A DNA stretch of 64,000 bases. Origin: an uncultured Porphyromonadaceae bacterium (lineage in GTDB: Bacteria > Bacteroidota > Bacteroidia > Bacteroidales > Muribaculaceae). The translations under genes were made by a program, and so were the position numbers. The stretch spans positions 13,116 to 77,115 of the forward strand of contig URSD01000007.1 of NCBI GenBank assembly GCA_900550395.1. The letters are read 5' to 3'. The notes beneath the pieces were generated by a model that saw only the letters and a program-made list of their open reading frames with translations, searched no databases and was not told where the DNA came from. Shown piece by piece: positions 8,154 through 17,481 of the stretch. Numbering within the stretch: the stretch's first letter is position 1; every line of letters begins with the position of its first letter.

Positions 8154-8185
8154 TTTTGAAGGTTCAAAAATAATGCTTAACTTTG
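8154..8185 (+). promoter_or_regulatory. promoter TTTTG-N19-TAACTTTG
   Basis: A consensus Bacteroidales promoter: TTTTG, then exactly 19 bp, then TAACTTTG, followed by the ATPase start 20 nt downstream. It begins immediately after the stop of the PepSY-like gene and so gives the AT-rich ATPase gene its own transcription. Confidence 0.7.
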
Positions 8186-8204
8186 TACTGACAAAATATG
8201 TGTC

Positions 8205-9482
8205 ATGACACAAAAAATATCAGTACACATGATTATCGAAAGGAACGTTTATCTGAAAAAACTCATTGCCAAAAGGCATAATGGGAAAATCAAAATCGTT
8301 ACAGGCATACGTCGCTGTGGTAAATCGTTTTTATTGTCAACCATTTATGCAAATTGGCTCCGGGAACAAGGTGTCGATGATTCACACATCATTAACATAA
8401 ACCTTGAAGATAGGCGAAACAAATATCTTCGTGATCCAGATGCCCTGCTTGCATTTATTGATTCTAAATTGACCGATGACAAAGTGCACTATATAATGGT
8501 CGATGAAATTCAGCTCGTGCCGGAATTTGAGGACGTTCTGAACAGCTATCTGAATATGAATAATGCAGATGTCTATGTTACCGGAAGCAACGCAAGATTC
8601 CTTTCAAAACAGGTGCGTACAGAATTTGCCGGACGCGGTGAGGAAGTTAAGCTGTACCCGCTGACTTTCAGCGAATATATCACCGCTGTAAATTTGGAAA
8701 AGTCTGATGCGTTGAGAGATTATATGATATACGGAGGTCTTCCACAAGTAGTGCTAAAGGAAACACATGAAGAAAAAGTAGAGATATTGAAAGCACTTTT
8801 TGAGAACACCTATATCAGTGATATTGTGGTGCGATATAAGATTCGCAACACAGAAGTTCTGGATGAATTGCTTAATATTCTGGCATCTTCAATTGGTGGT
8901 CTAACCAATGCCACGAAGCTCGCCAATACTTTTGTCAGTATCAAACACGAGAAGGTAAGTCGTAATACTATTGTCAACTATCTTGAATATATTTGTGATT
9001 CATTTCTAATGGAAAAAGCGAGTAGGTATGACATCAAAGGAAAACGGTATATTGACAGCCCATATAAATATTATTTCACAGACTGCGGATTACGGAATAT
9101 GCGCTTGAATTTCAGACAAATTGAGTACACGCATCTCCTTGAAAACGTCATATACAATGAACTGATTGCGCGAGGGTTTAGTGTTGATGTCGGCGTCGTT
9201 TCCAAACAGACAAGAGATGACAACGGTGAACGGGCAAGACAGTATTATGAAATAGATTTTGTATGTAACTATGGCAGTAGAAGATATTATATCCAGTCGG
9301 CTTATAGGATGATTGATGAGGCAAAGGTCAGGCAGGAAGAGGCATCCTTGAGAAACATTGATGATTCTTTTAAAAAAATCATCATACTTGGGGAATATAC
9401 TCCTGTACTCCACAATGAATCAGGCATAACCATAATGAGTATTTATGATTTCCTATTGAAAGATAATTCATTGGAACTTTAA
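8205..9482 (+). CDS. AAA ATPase with DUF4143 domain, likely acquired
   Basis: 425 residues. The N-terminal AAA_14 part has Walker A GIRRCGKSFLL (about residue 35) and Walker B YIMVDEIQ. Sensor-like VTGSNARFLSKQVRTEFAGRG follows, and the C-terminal half (about 210-400) carries the DUF4143 winged-helix and nuclease-like fold with the EIDFVCN pattern. This family is widespread and mobile in gut Bacteroidota; its cellular role is unsettled, though the C-terminal fold resembles restriction endonuclease-like domains. Base composition differs strikingly from its neighbours: one sampled line is 22/60 G+C against 42/60 in trkH. That, with its own promoter and terminator, points to horizontal acquisition as a single-gene cassette. 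ATG 8229 (MIIERNVYL) is an alternative start. Confidence 0.85.
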   Translation: MTQKISVHMIIERNVYLKKLIAKRHNGKIKIVTGIRRCGKSFLLSTIYANWLREQGVDDSHIININLEDRRNKYLRDPDALLAFIDSKLTDDKVHYIMVDEIQLVPEFEDVLNSYLNMNNADVYVTGSNARFLSKQVRTEFAGRGEEVKLYPLTFSEYITAVNLEKSDALRDYMIYGGLPQVVLKETHEEKVEILKALFENTYISDIVVRYKIRNTEVLDELLNILASSIGGLTNATKLANTFVSIKHEKVSRNTIVNYLEYICDSFLMEKASRYDIKGKRYIDSPYKYYFTDCGLRNMRLNFRQIEYTHLLENVIYNELIARGFSVDVGVVSKQTRDDNGERARQYYEIDFVCNYGSRRYYIQSAYRMIDEAKVRQEEASLRNIDDSFKKIIILGEYTPVLHNESGITIMSIYDFLLKDNSLEL

Positions 9483-9509
9483 TGAAAAGTGAGATAATCT
9501 CCTTTTTCA
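9483..9509 (+). terminator. hairpin terminator after the DUF4143 gene
   Basis: TGAAAAG pairs with TTTTTCA and the inner GAGAT with ATCTC, giving about 12 pairs directly after the stop codon. The T-run in the descending arm could serve as the U-tract. Confidence 0.5.
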
Positions 9510-9633
9510 TCATAGTTCATTCTTTTATCGCCGAGTCCTTTAATTGTCGGATGATGTGGATTGTTTTTCGGGCAAAATTTGCATATATCAAATAATTATG
9601 CCAATTTTGCGGATGAACCTCAGACCACACACC

Positions 9634-11085
9634 ATGAGCCTACTCCGCATCATCCTGCCGGCTGTCATCGCTATCTCCACGGCATACGCGGCCGAAGCCG
9701 CGCCAGCGCGCAACATACCATCTTTCCCGGAAGCCGTAGTGCAGATCAAGGTAGACGGCACCATCGCCGACTCCGCAGGCAATCACAGCCTGAAACAATT
9801 CAACCCCTCCACGTGCGGGCTCTCCGCAATCCGTTCGCCACGCTATGCCGCCGACGGAGGTCTGCTGCTGACGGCGCCAGTCGCTCCCGACGTCAAAGTG
9901 CCATTCTTTGCGGCAAGCGACTACAACGAGAGTGAATATTTCGCAGTGGCACTGCGTATGCGTCTGCCCCGGGGGCTGCACGATTATGCACCGATTATGC
10001 TCATTCCCGCCAATGCGGCCGACGGAGCAATAAAGCCATTCGTGATAGACGGTGATTCCATACGCGTGTTCGGCGCCAAACGCTCCAACGAGACCCTCGA
10101 TTGGTGGAGCAATCCATTGCCTCAGCCCGATGCCGAAGGGTACACATCCATAATATACCAGCGCATAGGCAGCGTAGGTGCAAAGCTTTATGTCGGCGAC
10201 CGCCTTTATGACTATGCCGACAATGTGCGCAGCAATGCCCGCTACGAGCGAGTCGTAGTCAACGCAGCCGACAGCGTGGTGCTCAACGACTTCGTCATCT
10301 TCAGCCAATGCGAGACCTACAAAGTGTTCAGGGCCTTCAACGGCTATGAACGCGGTTTCAGCTACGACTACGGGGAAAAAGACGAACAGGGCACAATAAC
10401 TGAGTACACCGAACGGGAAAACGCCGGATACAAGCGCTGGATCGTCATCGACATCATCATGATTGTCATCGCCATCGCCATCCGCCTGAGGCGCCCGCGG
10501 CGCCACGTAGTAGGCTTCCAGTTCGTAGGCTTTCCACTCCTTGTTCTCGCAATTATCATCTCCATTACCGTGCATGCGTTGCTCTACCAGCCCGGCGGCG
10601 TCACCCTTGAGTTCTGGAAGTGGATAGCATCGCTCGCCGCCTACCTCGTCGTGGCATGGGCGCCTATCGATCAGAAAGAATATGACAACCTGATGGAAGA
10701 ACGCGCCTATGAAAAACAGCAGAGGCGCGGCAAGTCCATGAAAGGAAAAATTGGCTCCATACTCGGCATGCTCGCCTTGGGCTCATTTCTCTACACCATG
10801 AGCGCCTATGAGAACTCAAAACGCAGAGTCGTGACCGTCGACACCGCCACCGGGCAGCGGACAGGCAGCAGGACCACTCATGATATGGGCTCATTCTTCT
10901 CGCAGATTATGGCCGCGGCCGTAGTCGTATTCACAGTCATAGCCATATTCGGATTCTTCGTATTTCTGCTGATGCGCATCCTCCTGTGGATACTGCCCTG
11001 GATTCCCGTACTGATGTTCATCGTCAACACAGCTATCTACATCATCATGGAGCGCAACATCGACCGCAGCAAAGACCCCGTCTGA
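9634..11085 (+). CDS. membrane protein with an exported N-terminal domain, unknown function
   Basis: 483 residues from the chosen start (MSLLRIILPAVIAI, a clear signal peptide cleaved near AEAAPA); ATGs at 9598 and 9613 would only add a polar leader. Residues ~25-260 form an exported beta-rich domain that begins VVQIKVDGTIADSAGNHSL, reminiscent of a concanavalin-type sandwich. This is followed by about five or six membrane helices: near WIVIDIIMIVIAIAI, the GFPLLVLAIIISITV segment, the FWKWIASLAAYLVV segment, IGSILGMLALGSFLYT, and a long C-terminal pair. A basic cytoplasmic loop KQQRRGKSMKGK sits in the middle. I do not recognise the family. It stands between the acquired ATPase and parC with no shared operon. 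Confidence 0.6.
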   Translation: MSLLRIILPAVIAISTAYAAEAAPARNIPSFPEAVVQIKVDGTIADSAGNHSLKQFNPSTCGLSAIRSPRYAADGGLLLTAPVAPDVKVPFFAASDYNESEYFAVALRMRLPRGLHDYAPIMLIPANAADGAIKPFVIDGDSIRVFGAKRSNETLDWWSNPLPQPDAEGYTSIIYQRIGSVGAKLYVGDRLYDYADNVRSNARYERVVVNAADSVVLNDFVIFSQCETYKVFRAFNGYERGFSYDYGEKDEQGTITEYTERENAGYKRWIVIDIIMIVIAIAIRLRRPRRHVVGFQFVGFPLLVLAIIISITVHALLYQPGGVTLEFWKWIASLAAYLVVAWAPIDQKEYDNLMEERAYEKQQRRGKSMKGKIGSILGMLALGSFLYTMSAYENSKRRVVTVDTATGQRTGSRTTHDMGSFFSQIMAAAVVVFTVIAIFGFFVFLLMRILLWILPWIPVLMFIVNTAIYIIMERNIDRSKDPV

Positions 11086-11137
11086 GGCCAAATCCGCAAT
11101 TTTTTCTTTTTTTTCGCTCTCATTGCTTAATTTTTAG

Positions 11138-11145
11138 TAACTTTG
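11138..11145 (+). promoter_or_regulatory. -7 box TAACTTTG upstream of parC
   Basis: A perfect TAnnTTTG box 26 nt before the parC ATG in an A/T-rich gap. The -33 element is weak: the nearest TTG is only 12 bp upstream. It also supports 11172, rather than any earlier codon, as the translation start. Confidence 0.6.
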
Positions 11146-11171
11146 TGCTAAAACCCCGAGCAGCACATCAC

Positions 11172-13844
11172 ATGACCGATACAGACGTACCTGAAATAAC
11201 ACCCGACGACTTCGACAACCAACAGCCGGCGGCATCCGGCAGCAAGAATTTCGACCCCACGGCCGACGTTGTGCGCCACAGGCTGCAAGGCATGTTCCGC
11301 AACTGGTTTCTCGACTATGCCTCATACGTGATTCTGGAGCGCGCCGTGCCGCACATCGACGACGGTCTGAAACCGGTGCAACGACGCATCCTGCACTCCA
11401 TGAAGACCATCGACGACAGCCACTTCAACAAGGTGGCGAACATCGTGGGCAACACCATGCAGTATCACCCGCACGGCGACGCGAGCATCAACGACGCCCT
11501 CGTGCAGTTGGGACAGAAAGACCTGCTGGTGGAGACGCAGGGAAACTGGGGCAACATCCTCACGGGCGCGTCGGCGGCCGCCGGACGATATATCGAGGCC
11601 CGTCTCTCGGCCTTCGCCATCGAGGTGCTGTACAACGACAAGGTTACGGAATGGACCCTTAGCTACGACGGCCGCAAGAAGGAGCCCGTAACGCTGCCCG
11701 CCAAATTCCCGCTGCTGCTCGCACAGGGAGCCGAGGGCATAGCCGTGGGGCTTTCCTCAAAGATTCTGCCGCACAATTTCAACGAAATACTCGACGCCGC
11801 CATCGCATATCTGCGCGGCGAGGAATTTGAGCTGCTTCCCGACTTCGTGACCGGCGGATTCATAGATGCCTCGCGCTACAACGACGGACGCCGCGGAGGC
11901 GTGTTGAAAGTGCGCGCCAAGATAGAGAAAATCGACAACCGCACACTGGCCGTCACGGAGATACCCTACGGACGCACAACAGGCGCCGTCATAGACAGCA
12001 TACTGAAAGCCTTCGAAAAGGGCAAAATCAAGATACGCAAGGTAGACGACAACACCGCCGAGACCGCCAACATCCTCGTCTACCTACAGCCAGGCACGTC
12101 GAGCGACAAGGCCATCGACGCCCTCTATGCCTTCACGGACTGCGAGGTGAGCATCTCGCCCAACTGCTGCGTCATAGACAAGGAGAAGCCGGTGTTTCTC
12201 GGCGTCAGCGACGTGTTACGCCACAGCGTGGACACCACGATGGCCATACTGCGCAACGAGCTTGACATCCAGCTTGGCGAGCTGCGCGAGCAACTTCTGT
12301 TCGCCTCGCTCGAACGCATATTCATCGAGCAGCGCATATACAAAGACGAAGAATACGAGCAGGCTCCCGACATCGACGCCGCCGTGACCCACATCGACTC
12401 CCGTCTGGAGCCGTTCAAAGGGTCGTTCATACGCGAGATTACGCGCGACGACATTCTGCGCCTGCTGGAAATCAAGATGAAACGCATCCTGCGCTTCAAT
12501 GCCGACGAAGCCGACGAGGCCATACGCAGCCTTCAGGGACGCATCGCCGACACGCTCGACAAGCTCGACCACATCACGGACCACACCATAGCCTGGTACG
12601 AACACCTAAAGGAAAAATACGGCTCACGCTATCCGCGGCGTAGCGTCATCCGCAATTTCGACAACATTGCGGCAGCCAACGTGGCCGAGGCCAACGAAAA
12701 GCTGTACATCAACCGCGAGGAAGGCTTCATAGGCACATCTCTGAAAAAGGACGAGTACGTGTGCCCGTGCTCGCTGCTCGACGAAGTCATCATCTTCTAC
12801 AAGGACGGCCGCTACAAGGTAGTCAAGGTGCAGGAAAAACTCTTCGTCGACAAGAATGTGCTGTACGTCAACGTATTCAAGCGCAACGACTCCCGCACCA
12901 TTTACAACGTCATCTACCAGAACGGCCGCGGAGGCGCCTACTACATGAAGCGCTTCGCCGTCACAGGCATCACCCGCGACAAGGAGTACAACCTCACGCC
13001 GGGCCAGCCTGGTTCGCGCGTGGTATGGTTCTCGGCCAATCCGAACGGCGAGGCCGAGGTGGTGAAAGTGGTGCTCCGTCCCAAAGCACGCCTCGTAAAA
13101 CTGCAAATAGACATCGACTTCGCCCAGCTGGCGATAAAAGGCAAGCAGTCGCTGGGTAATCTGGTGACAAGAAACGAAGTGGCGCGCTTCTCGCTCAAGG
13201 AACGCGGCGTATCGACCCTCGGCGGACTCGACGTATGGTTCGACCGCGACGTGATGCGCCTCAACTACGAAGGCCGAGGCGACTATCTCGGCGAATTCAA
13301 GGGCGACGACCTCGTGCTCGTGGTGCTCCGCGGCGGCGAATTCTACACCACCGGCTTCGAAGCCACCAACCACTACGACCAGGACGACATACTGCGCATA
13401 GAAAAATTCAATCCCGACACCGTGTGGACGGCAATCCTTAACGACGCCGACCAGGGCTACCCCTACATCAAGCGCTTCCACTTCGAGCCATCGCCGCGCA
13501 AGCAGCGCTATCTGGGCGAAAACGAAGCGTCCTCGCTCATAGCCCTGAGCAACAATGCCGGAGCGATGTTCCGCGTGACATTCGGCGCGCCCGACGACTT
13601 CCGCGACCCGCTGACGGTAGACGCCGAGGAGTTTATCGGTGTCAAGAGCTTCAAGGCTCGCGGCAAACGCCTGACCACCTACGTCATAGCGGCCGTAGAG
13701 GAACTTGAGCCGAAAGAAATGCCCGACAGCGCGGCAGAGGCAGCTGAGGACATTGAGAACGCCACCGAGACGGTTCCGGAAACTGAGGACAGCTCGGACG
13801 ACGAAGTGCGCGACGAACTCACCGGCCAACAGAGACTGTTCTGA
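11172..13844 (+). CDS. parC: DNA topoisomerase IV subunit A (gyrase A family)
   Basis: 890 residues. It is the DNA breakage-reunion subunit that decatenates chromosomes with ParE. The GyrA/ParC core is unmistakable: ERAVPHIDDGLKPVQRRILH, YHPHGDASINDALVQL (quinolone-determining region), and the catalytic tyrosine in AAAGRYIEARLSAFA near residue 140. A C-terminal beta-pinwheel follows. I call it ParC rather than GyrA because of the Bacteroidota-type TIDDSHFNKVANIVGNTMQ insert and the lack of a GyrA-box QxxxGG in the tail; the last ~50 residues are an acidic low-complexity extension. parE is not in the window. The stop overlaps the next gene by one base (TGATG). Confidence 0.88.
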   Translation: MTDTDVPEITPDDFDNQQPAASGSKNFDPTADVVRHRLQGMFRNWFLDYASYVILERAVPHIDDGLKPVQRRILHSMKTIDDSHFNKVANIVGNTMQYHPHGDASINDALVQLGQKDLLVETQGNWGNILTGASAAAGRYIEARLSAFAIEVLYNDKVTEWTLSYDGRKKEPVTLPAKFPLLLAQGAEGIAVGLSSKILPHNFNEILDAAIAYLRGEEFELLPDFVTGGFIDASRYNDGRRGGVLKVRAKIEKIDNRTLAVTEIPYGRTTGAVIDSILKAFEKGKIKIRKVDDNTAETANILVYLQPGTSSDKAIDALYAFTDCEVSISPNCCVIDKEKPVFLGVSDVLRHSVDTTMAILRNELDIQLGELREQLLFASLERIFIEQRIYKDEEYEQAPDIDAAVTHIDSRLEPFKGSFIREITRDDILRLLEIKMKRILRFNADEADEAIRSLQGRIADTLDKLDHITDHTIAWYEHLKEKYGSRYPRRSVIRNFDNIAAANVAEANEKLYINREEGFIGTSLKKDEYVCPCSLLDEVIIFYKDGRYKVVKVQEKLFVDKNVLYVNVFKRNDSRTIYNVIYQNGRGGAYYMKRFAVTGITRDKEYNLTPGQPGSRVVWFSANPNGEAEVVKVVLRPKARLVKLQIDIDFAQLAIKGKQSLGNLVTRNEVARFSLKERGVSTLGGLDVWFDRDVMRLNYEGRGDYLGEFKGDDLVLVVLRGGEFYTTGFEATNHYDQDDILRIEKFNPDTVWTAILNDADQGYPYIKRFHFEPSPRKQRYLGENEASSLIALSNNAGAMFRVTFGAPDDFRDPLTVDAEEFIGVKSFKARGKRLTTYVIAAVEELEPKEMPDSAAEAAEDIENATETVPETEDSSDDEVRDELTGQQRLF

Positions 13845-14707
13845 TGAGATACCTGCTGCTTTTCATCGCTATATGGAGCGCGACGCTCGCCGCGACGGCA
13901 CGCGACGCTGATAGTGACAGCGTGCGGCCCTACCGTCCCGTCACCGGGGCTTACACATTGGGGATGGGCTCGGCCCATCTGTGCAATACGTACCTCACGC
14001 CGCTGCACTACAACGGATGGAGCGCCACCCTGCGCTACGAGCGCATGCAGGCCACCGGCTTCGACCCGGAGCGATGGGTGATGCAGCTCGGCGGACGCCT
14101 CGACCTCGACAATACGCACAATCCCGCTGACAACGCCACAATGACGAACCTTGAGCTGCGCCTGTCCTGGGCCATGATGCGTCGCCACCGCGACGTGGCC
14201 GTGCCCGGTCTCTCACTATATTGGGGCGGCTATACGGAATTAGGCGTGGGCGGCCTGCTGCTGGCGCGCAACGGCAACAATCCAGCGCAGGCAAAGGCTC
14301 AGTGGACCGTCGGAGCTACGGGCATCGCCGTGTACGCCCTGCGCGTTGGGCGTCTGCCGGTGACTCTGCGCTATCAGGCGTCGCTGCCGCTGACCGGTGT
14401 ATTCTTTTCGCCCGACTACGGCGAGCTGTATTATGAAATCTTCCTCGGCAACCACAGCGGTCTGGTGCACGGGGCTTGGCCCGGGAACTACTTCCGCCTC
14501 GACAACCTGCTCACGGCCGACCTGCACCTCGGCAATACCTGTCTGCGCCTGGGCTACGGATGCGACATATTCTCGTCGAAAGCCAGCAACATCGTGTCGC
14601 GCGAGATACGCCACCAGTTCGTGATCGGAATCACCACCGAGACCATCAGCATAGGACGCAGCCGCGGCATCGACCCGAACGCCCGCATAATTTCGGCCAT
14701 TTACTGA
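13844..14707 (+). CDS. secreted DUF3316-type protein
   Basis: 287 residues. A signal peptide (MRYLLLFIAIWSATLAATA) is followed by alternating short strands typical of a small outer-membrane barrel or a beta-rich periplasmic protein: GAYTLGMGSAHLCNTYLTPL, NGWSATLRYERMQ, WVMQLGGRLDLD, GYTELGVGGLLLARN and a last strand HQFVIGITTETISIG. This pattern fits DUF3316, a Bacteroidota family of unknown function. It is translationally coupled to parC through TGATG, an odd partnership probably reflecting compact gene packing rather than shared function. Confidence 0.55.
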   Translation: MRYLLLFIAIWSATLAATARDADSDSVRPYRPVTGAYTLGMGSAHLCNTYLTPLHYNGWSATLRYERMQATGFDPERWVMQLGGRLDLDNTHNPADNATMTNLELRLSWAMMRRHRDVAVPGLSLYWGGYTELGVGGLLLARNGNNPAQAKAQWTVGATGIAVYALRVGRLPVTLRYQASLPLTGVFFSPDYGELYYEIFLGNHSGLVHGAWPGNYFRLDNLLTADLHLGNTCLRLGYGCDIFSSKASNIVSREIRHQFVIGITTETISIGRSRGIDPNARIISAIY

Positions 14708-14715
14708 TTGTGACG

Positions 14716-15759
14716 ATGAAAAAGACAATAACCGTTCTCACAATATGCGCCGCACTCGCCGCCTGCCACGACGTGGAGGAGTGGGGAGGCGACATGTACG
14801 GCAACTTCGACGCACTCTGGACGCAGGTCGACGAGCACTACTGCTTCTTCGAGGAGAAAGGCGTGGACTGGAACGAGATTGGCCGGAAGTACCGCAGCCG
14901 CATCGACCCGGAGAACATGAAGACCGCCGAATACTTCAACCTCCTGGGCGACATGCTCAACGAGCTGCACGACGGGCATGTGAATCTGTCGTCGTCGTTC
15001 AACACGTCGTACTACCGCAAATGGTGGAGCGACTATCCCCAGAACTATGACGACCGCCTCGTAAAACAGTACTATCTCCGTTTCGACTACTCGCAGTCCG
15101 GTCCGCTGAGCTATAAAGTGCTGAACGACACCATAGGCTACATGCGTGTCAGCTCCATGTCGGGCGGCATACCGCAAGGCGCCCTTGACGTGTCGCTGCT
15201 GAGTTTTGCCGAAGCCGACTGCCCCGCACTCATCATCGACGTGCGCGACAACGGAGGCGGCTATATGACTACCGCACAGGACCTCGTGGAGCGATTCATC
15301 GACCGGCGCACTCTCGTAGGCTACATCAGCCACAAGACGGGTCCCGGACACAGCGATTTCTCCGAGCCGTATCCTTTCTACTACGACACAGCCGAAGGAC
15401 ATGTGCGCTGGCTGCGACCTGTGGTGATTCTTACCAACCGCAGCACATTCAGCGCCGCCAACAACTTTGTATCCATAATGCGTCTGCTGCCGAACATCCG
15501 CATTGTAGGCGACCGCACGGGCGGAGGCAGCGGCATGCCCTACTCCTCCGAGATACCTTGCGGATGGGCCGTGCGTATGTCGGCCTGCCCGGTCTACGAC
15601 GCGCAGCGACAGCTCACCGAACACGGCGTACCGCCCACCGAAGGCTGCGAGATTGACCTCGACCCGGTGCTCGCTCTTTCCGGCACAGACACCATGCTCG
15701 ACTTCGCACTCGCACAGGCCGCCGATTGGCGAAAATGGTATGTAAAACCTAAGAAATAA
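14716..15759 (+). CDS. S41-family peptidase, lipoprotein
   Basis: 347 residues. The N-terminus is a lipoprotein signal ending LAAC (Cys about 17). The S41 fold is shown by FDALWTQVDEHYCFFEEKG, the LHDGHVNLS turn, the substrate-strand LIIDVRDNGGGYM, and the nucleophile region ILTNRSTFSAANNFV, where the serine in TFSAAN (about residue 246) is the expected nucleophile. The Ser-Lys dyad lysine of CtpA/Prc enzymes is not at its usual place (IVGDRTGGGSG), so this resembles the tricorn-core/IRBP branch that uses a histidine. No PDZ domain is evident. ATG 14716 was chosen because the signal peptide starts there. Confidence 0.8.
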   Translation: MKKTITVLTICAALAACHDVEEWGGDMYGNFDALWTQVDEHYCFFEEKGVDWNEIGRKYRSRIDPENMKTAEYFNLLGDMLNELHDGHVNLSSSFNTSYYRKWWSDYPQNYDDRLVKQYYLRFDYSQSGPLSYKVLNDTIGYMRVSSMSGGIPQGALDVSLLSFAEADCPALIIDVRDNGGGYMTTAQDLVERFIDRRTLVGYISHKTGPGHSDFSEPYPFYYDTAEGHVRWLRPVVILTNRSTFSAANNFVSIMRLLPNIRIVGDRTGGGSGMPYSSEIPCGWAVRMSACPVYDAQRQLTEHGVPPTEGCEIDLDPVLALSGTDTMLDFALAQAADWRKWYVKPKK

Positions 15760-15772
15760 TCCCAAATAAGAT

Positions 15773-16972
15773 ATGAACAAACTCATCATCGCCGCCCTCG
15801 CGGCAGCAGTCCTCACCCCCGCTACGGCGAGGGCCGACGAAGAAACCACCGACACCGCATTCGTCTTCACCGACGAAATAGTAATACCCGTAACTTCCGT
15901 CAAGGACCAGAACAAAAGCGGCACATGCTGGTGCTTCTCCGGCACTTCGTTCTTTGAGAACGAGATACGCAAGGCCGGAGGCGACTCGCTCGACCTGTCG
16001 GAGATGTTCACCGTCTACCACTGCTATCTCGACAAAGCCGACCGCTACGTGCGCATGTACGGCAACGCCAACTTCGCCGCCGGCGGCAGCATCATGGACG
16101 TACCATACGTATGGCGCCGCTACGGAGCCGTGCCGGAGGAAGTGTACCGCGGACTCTGTTACGGCGAGGACAAGCACGTGCACGGCGAACTTGACGGCGA
16201 ACTCGCTGCCATAGTCGACGTCGTCACAAAGAAACCCAACAAGAAAATAAGCCCGGCGTGGAAAAAAGCCTTCAAGGGCGTACTGGAGGCCTATCTCGGT
16301 AAGCTACCCGAAAAATTCACGTACAAAGGCAAGGAATACACCCCGCAGAGCTATGCGGCGTCGCTGCCCGTCAACCCCGACAACTATGTGGCGCTGACTT
16401 CGTTCACGCATCACCCGTTCTACGAGGAATTCGTCTTTGAGGTGCCGGACAACTGGCTTTGGGCCAACTATATGAACATACCTCTTGACGAACTGAAAGC
16501 CGTGGTGGACAACGCCCTCGCCATGGGATACACCGTGGCATGGGCGGCCGATGTCAGCGAGGGAGGCTTCAAGTGGACCGACGGCGTCGCGCTGATGCCC
16601 AAAGGCAAGAACGAGGGCGACATGGACGGAACGGAACTGTCGCGCTGGGTACACCTCAGCGACAAGGACCGCCAGAACGAGAAGTACGAGTTCAAAGGTC
16701 CGGTAGAGGAAATAGAAGTCACGCAGGAACTGCGCCAGAACATGTTCGACAGCCAGGAGACCACCGACGACCACGGCATGGAGATAGTAGGCACCGCACG
16801 CGACCAGAAAGGCAACCGCTACTACAAGGTCAAGAACTCATGGGACACCAACCAGAAATACGACGGCTACCTCTACGTGTCCGAGCCGTTCTTCCTTGCC
16901 AAGACTCTCAATCTGCTCGTCAACAAGAAAGCCGTGCCCAAGGACATAGCAAAGAAAATCAATCTCAAGTAA
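15773..16972 (+). CDS. aminopeptidase C-like C1 cysteine peptidase, exported
   Basis: 399 residues with a signal peptide (MNKLIIAALAAAVLTPATARA). It belongs to the papain superfamily, bleomycin hydrolase / aminopeptidase C branch (C1B). The oxyanion Gln and nucleophile appear in QNKSGTCWCFSG (Gln46, Cys52), the histidine in TTDDHGMEIVG, and the asparagine in YYKVKNSWDTN. MFTVYHCYLDKADRYVRMYG and the GYTVAWAADVSEGGF segment are also family features. Export distinguishes it from cytosolic PepC of Firmicutes and is usual in gut Bacteroidales. It probably trims peptides in the periplasm. Genes around it (S41 peptidase, phosphoesterase) read the same way with short gaps. Confidence 0.88.
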   Translation: MNKLIIAALAAAVLTPATARADEETTDTAFVFTDEIVIPVTSVKDQNKSGTCWCFSGTSFFENEIRKAGGDSLDLSEMFTVYHCYLDKADRYVRMYGNANFAAGGSIMDVPYVWRRYGAVPEEVYRGLCYGEDKHVHGELDGELAAIVDVVTKKPNKKISPAWKKAFKGVLEAYLGKLPEKFTYKGKEYTPQSYAASLPVNPDNYVALTSFTHHPFYEEFVFEVPDNWLWANYMNIPLDELKAVVDNALAMGYTVAWAADVSEGGFKWTDGVALMPKGKNEGDMDGTELSRWVHLSDKDRQNEKYEFKGPVEEIEVTQELRQNMFDSQETTDDHGMEIVGTARDQKGNRYYKVKNSWDTNQKYDGYLYVSEPFFLAKTLNLLVNKKAVPKDIAKKINLK

Positions 16973-16974
16973 CG

Positions 16975-17481
16975 ATGAAACGCATCGGGCTGCTGAGCGA
17001 TACACATTCGTGCTGGGACGACCGATACGCGCTGCACTTCGCCGACTGCGACGAGGTGTGGCACGCCGGCGACCTCGGCGACTCGGCTCTGCTGCAACGG
17101 CTGGAGGGCATCGCTCCTGTGTTCCGCGGCGTACGCGGTAACATCGACCACGGCCTTGTGGCCCGGCGTCTGCCCGAGCTTCTGAATTTCGAAATCGAAA
17201 ATGTCAACGTTCTCATGACCCATATCGCCGGCTATCCGGGACGCTGGTCGCCGGGATTCGCAAACCTGATAGACCGGTACAAGCCACACCTCGTGATAGC
17301 GGGTCACAGCCACATACTCAAAGTAATGCCCGACCGCGAGCACGATCTCCTCTACATCAATCCCGGAGCCGCCGGCACACAGGGGTGGCAAAAAGTGCGC
17401 ACTCTCGTGCGCTTCACCATCGACGGCGACAACATCCGCGATCTGGACGTCATAGAACTCGCAAAACAGTCATTGATATGA
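16975..17481 (+). CDS. YfcE/MJ0936-type metallophosphoesterase
   Basis: 168 residues, the typical single-domain size. All metal-binding motifs are present: DTHSCWDD at residue ~9, HAGDLGDS, RGNIDH, LMTHIAGYPGRW and the C-terminal GHSHI. It is a cytoplasmic two-metal phosphodiesterase of the calcineurin superfamily; the natural substrate is unknown for most members. It begins 2 bp after the peptidase stop and overlaps the SPOR-like gene by ATGA. Confidence 0.85.
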   Translation: MKRIGLLSDTHSCWDDRYALHFADCDEVWHAGDLGDSALLQRLEGIAPVFRGVRGNIDHGLVARRLPELLNFEIENVNVLMTHIAGYPGRWSPGFANLIDRYKPHLVIAGHSHILKVMPDREHDLLYINPGAAGTQGWQKVRTLVRFTIDGDNIRDLDVIELAKQSLI

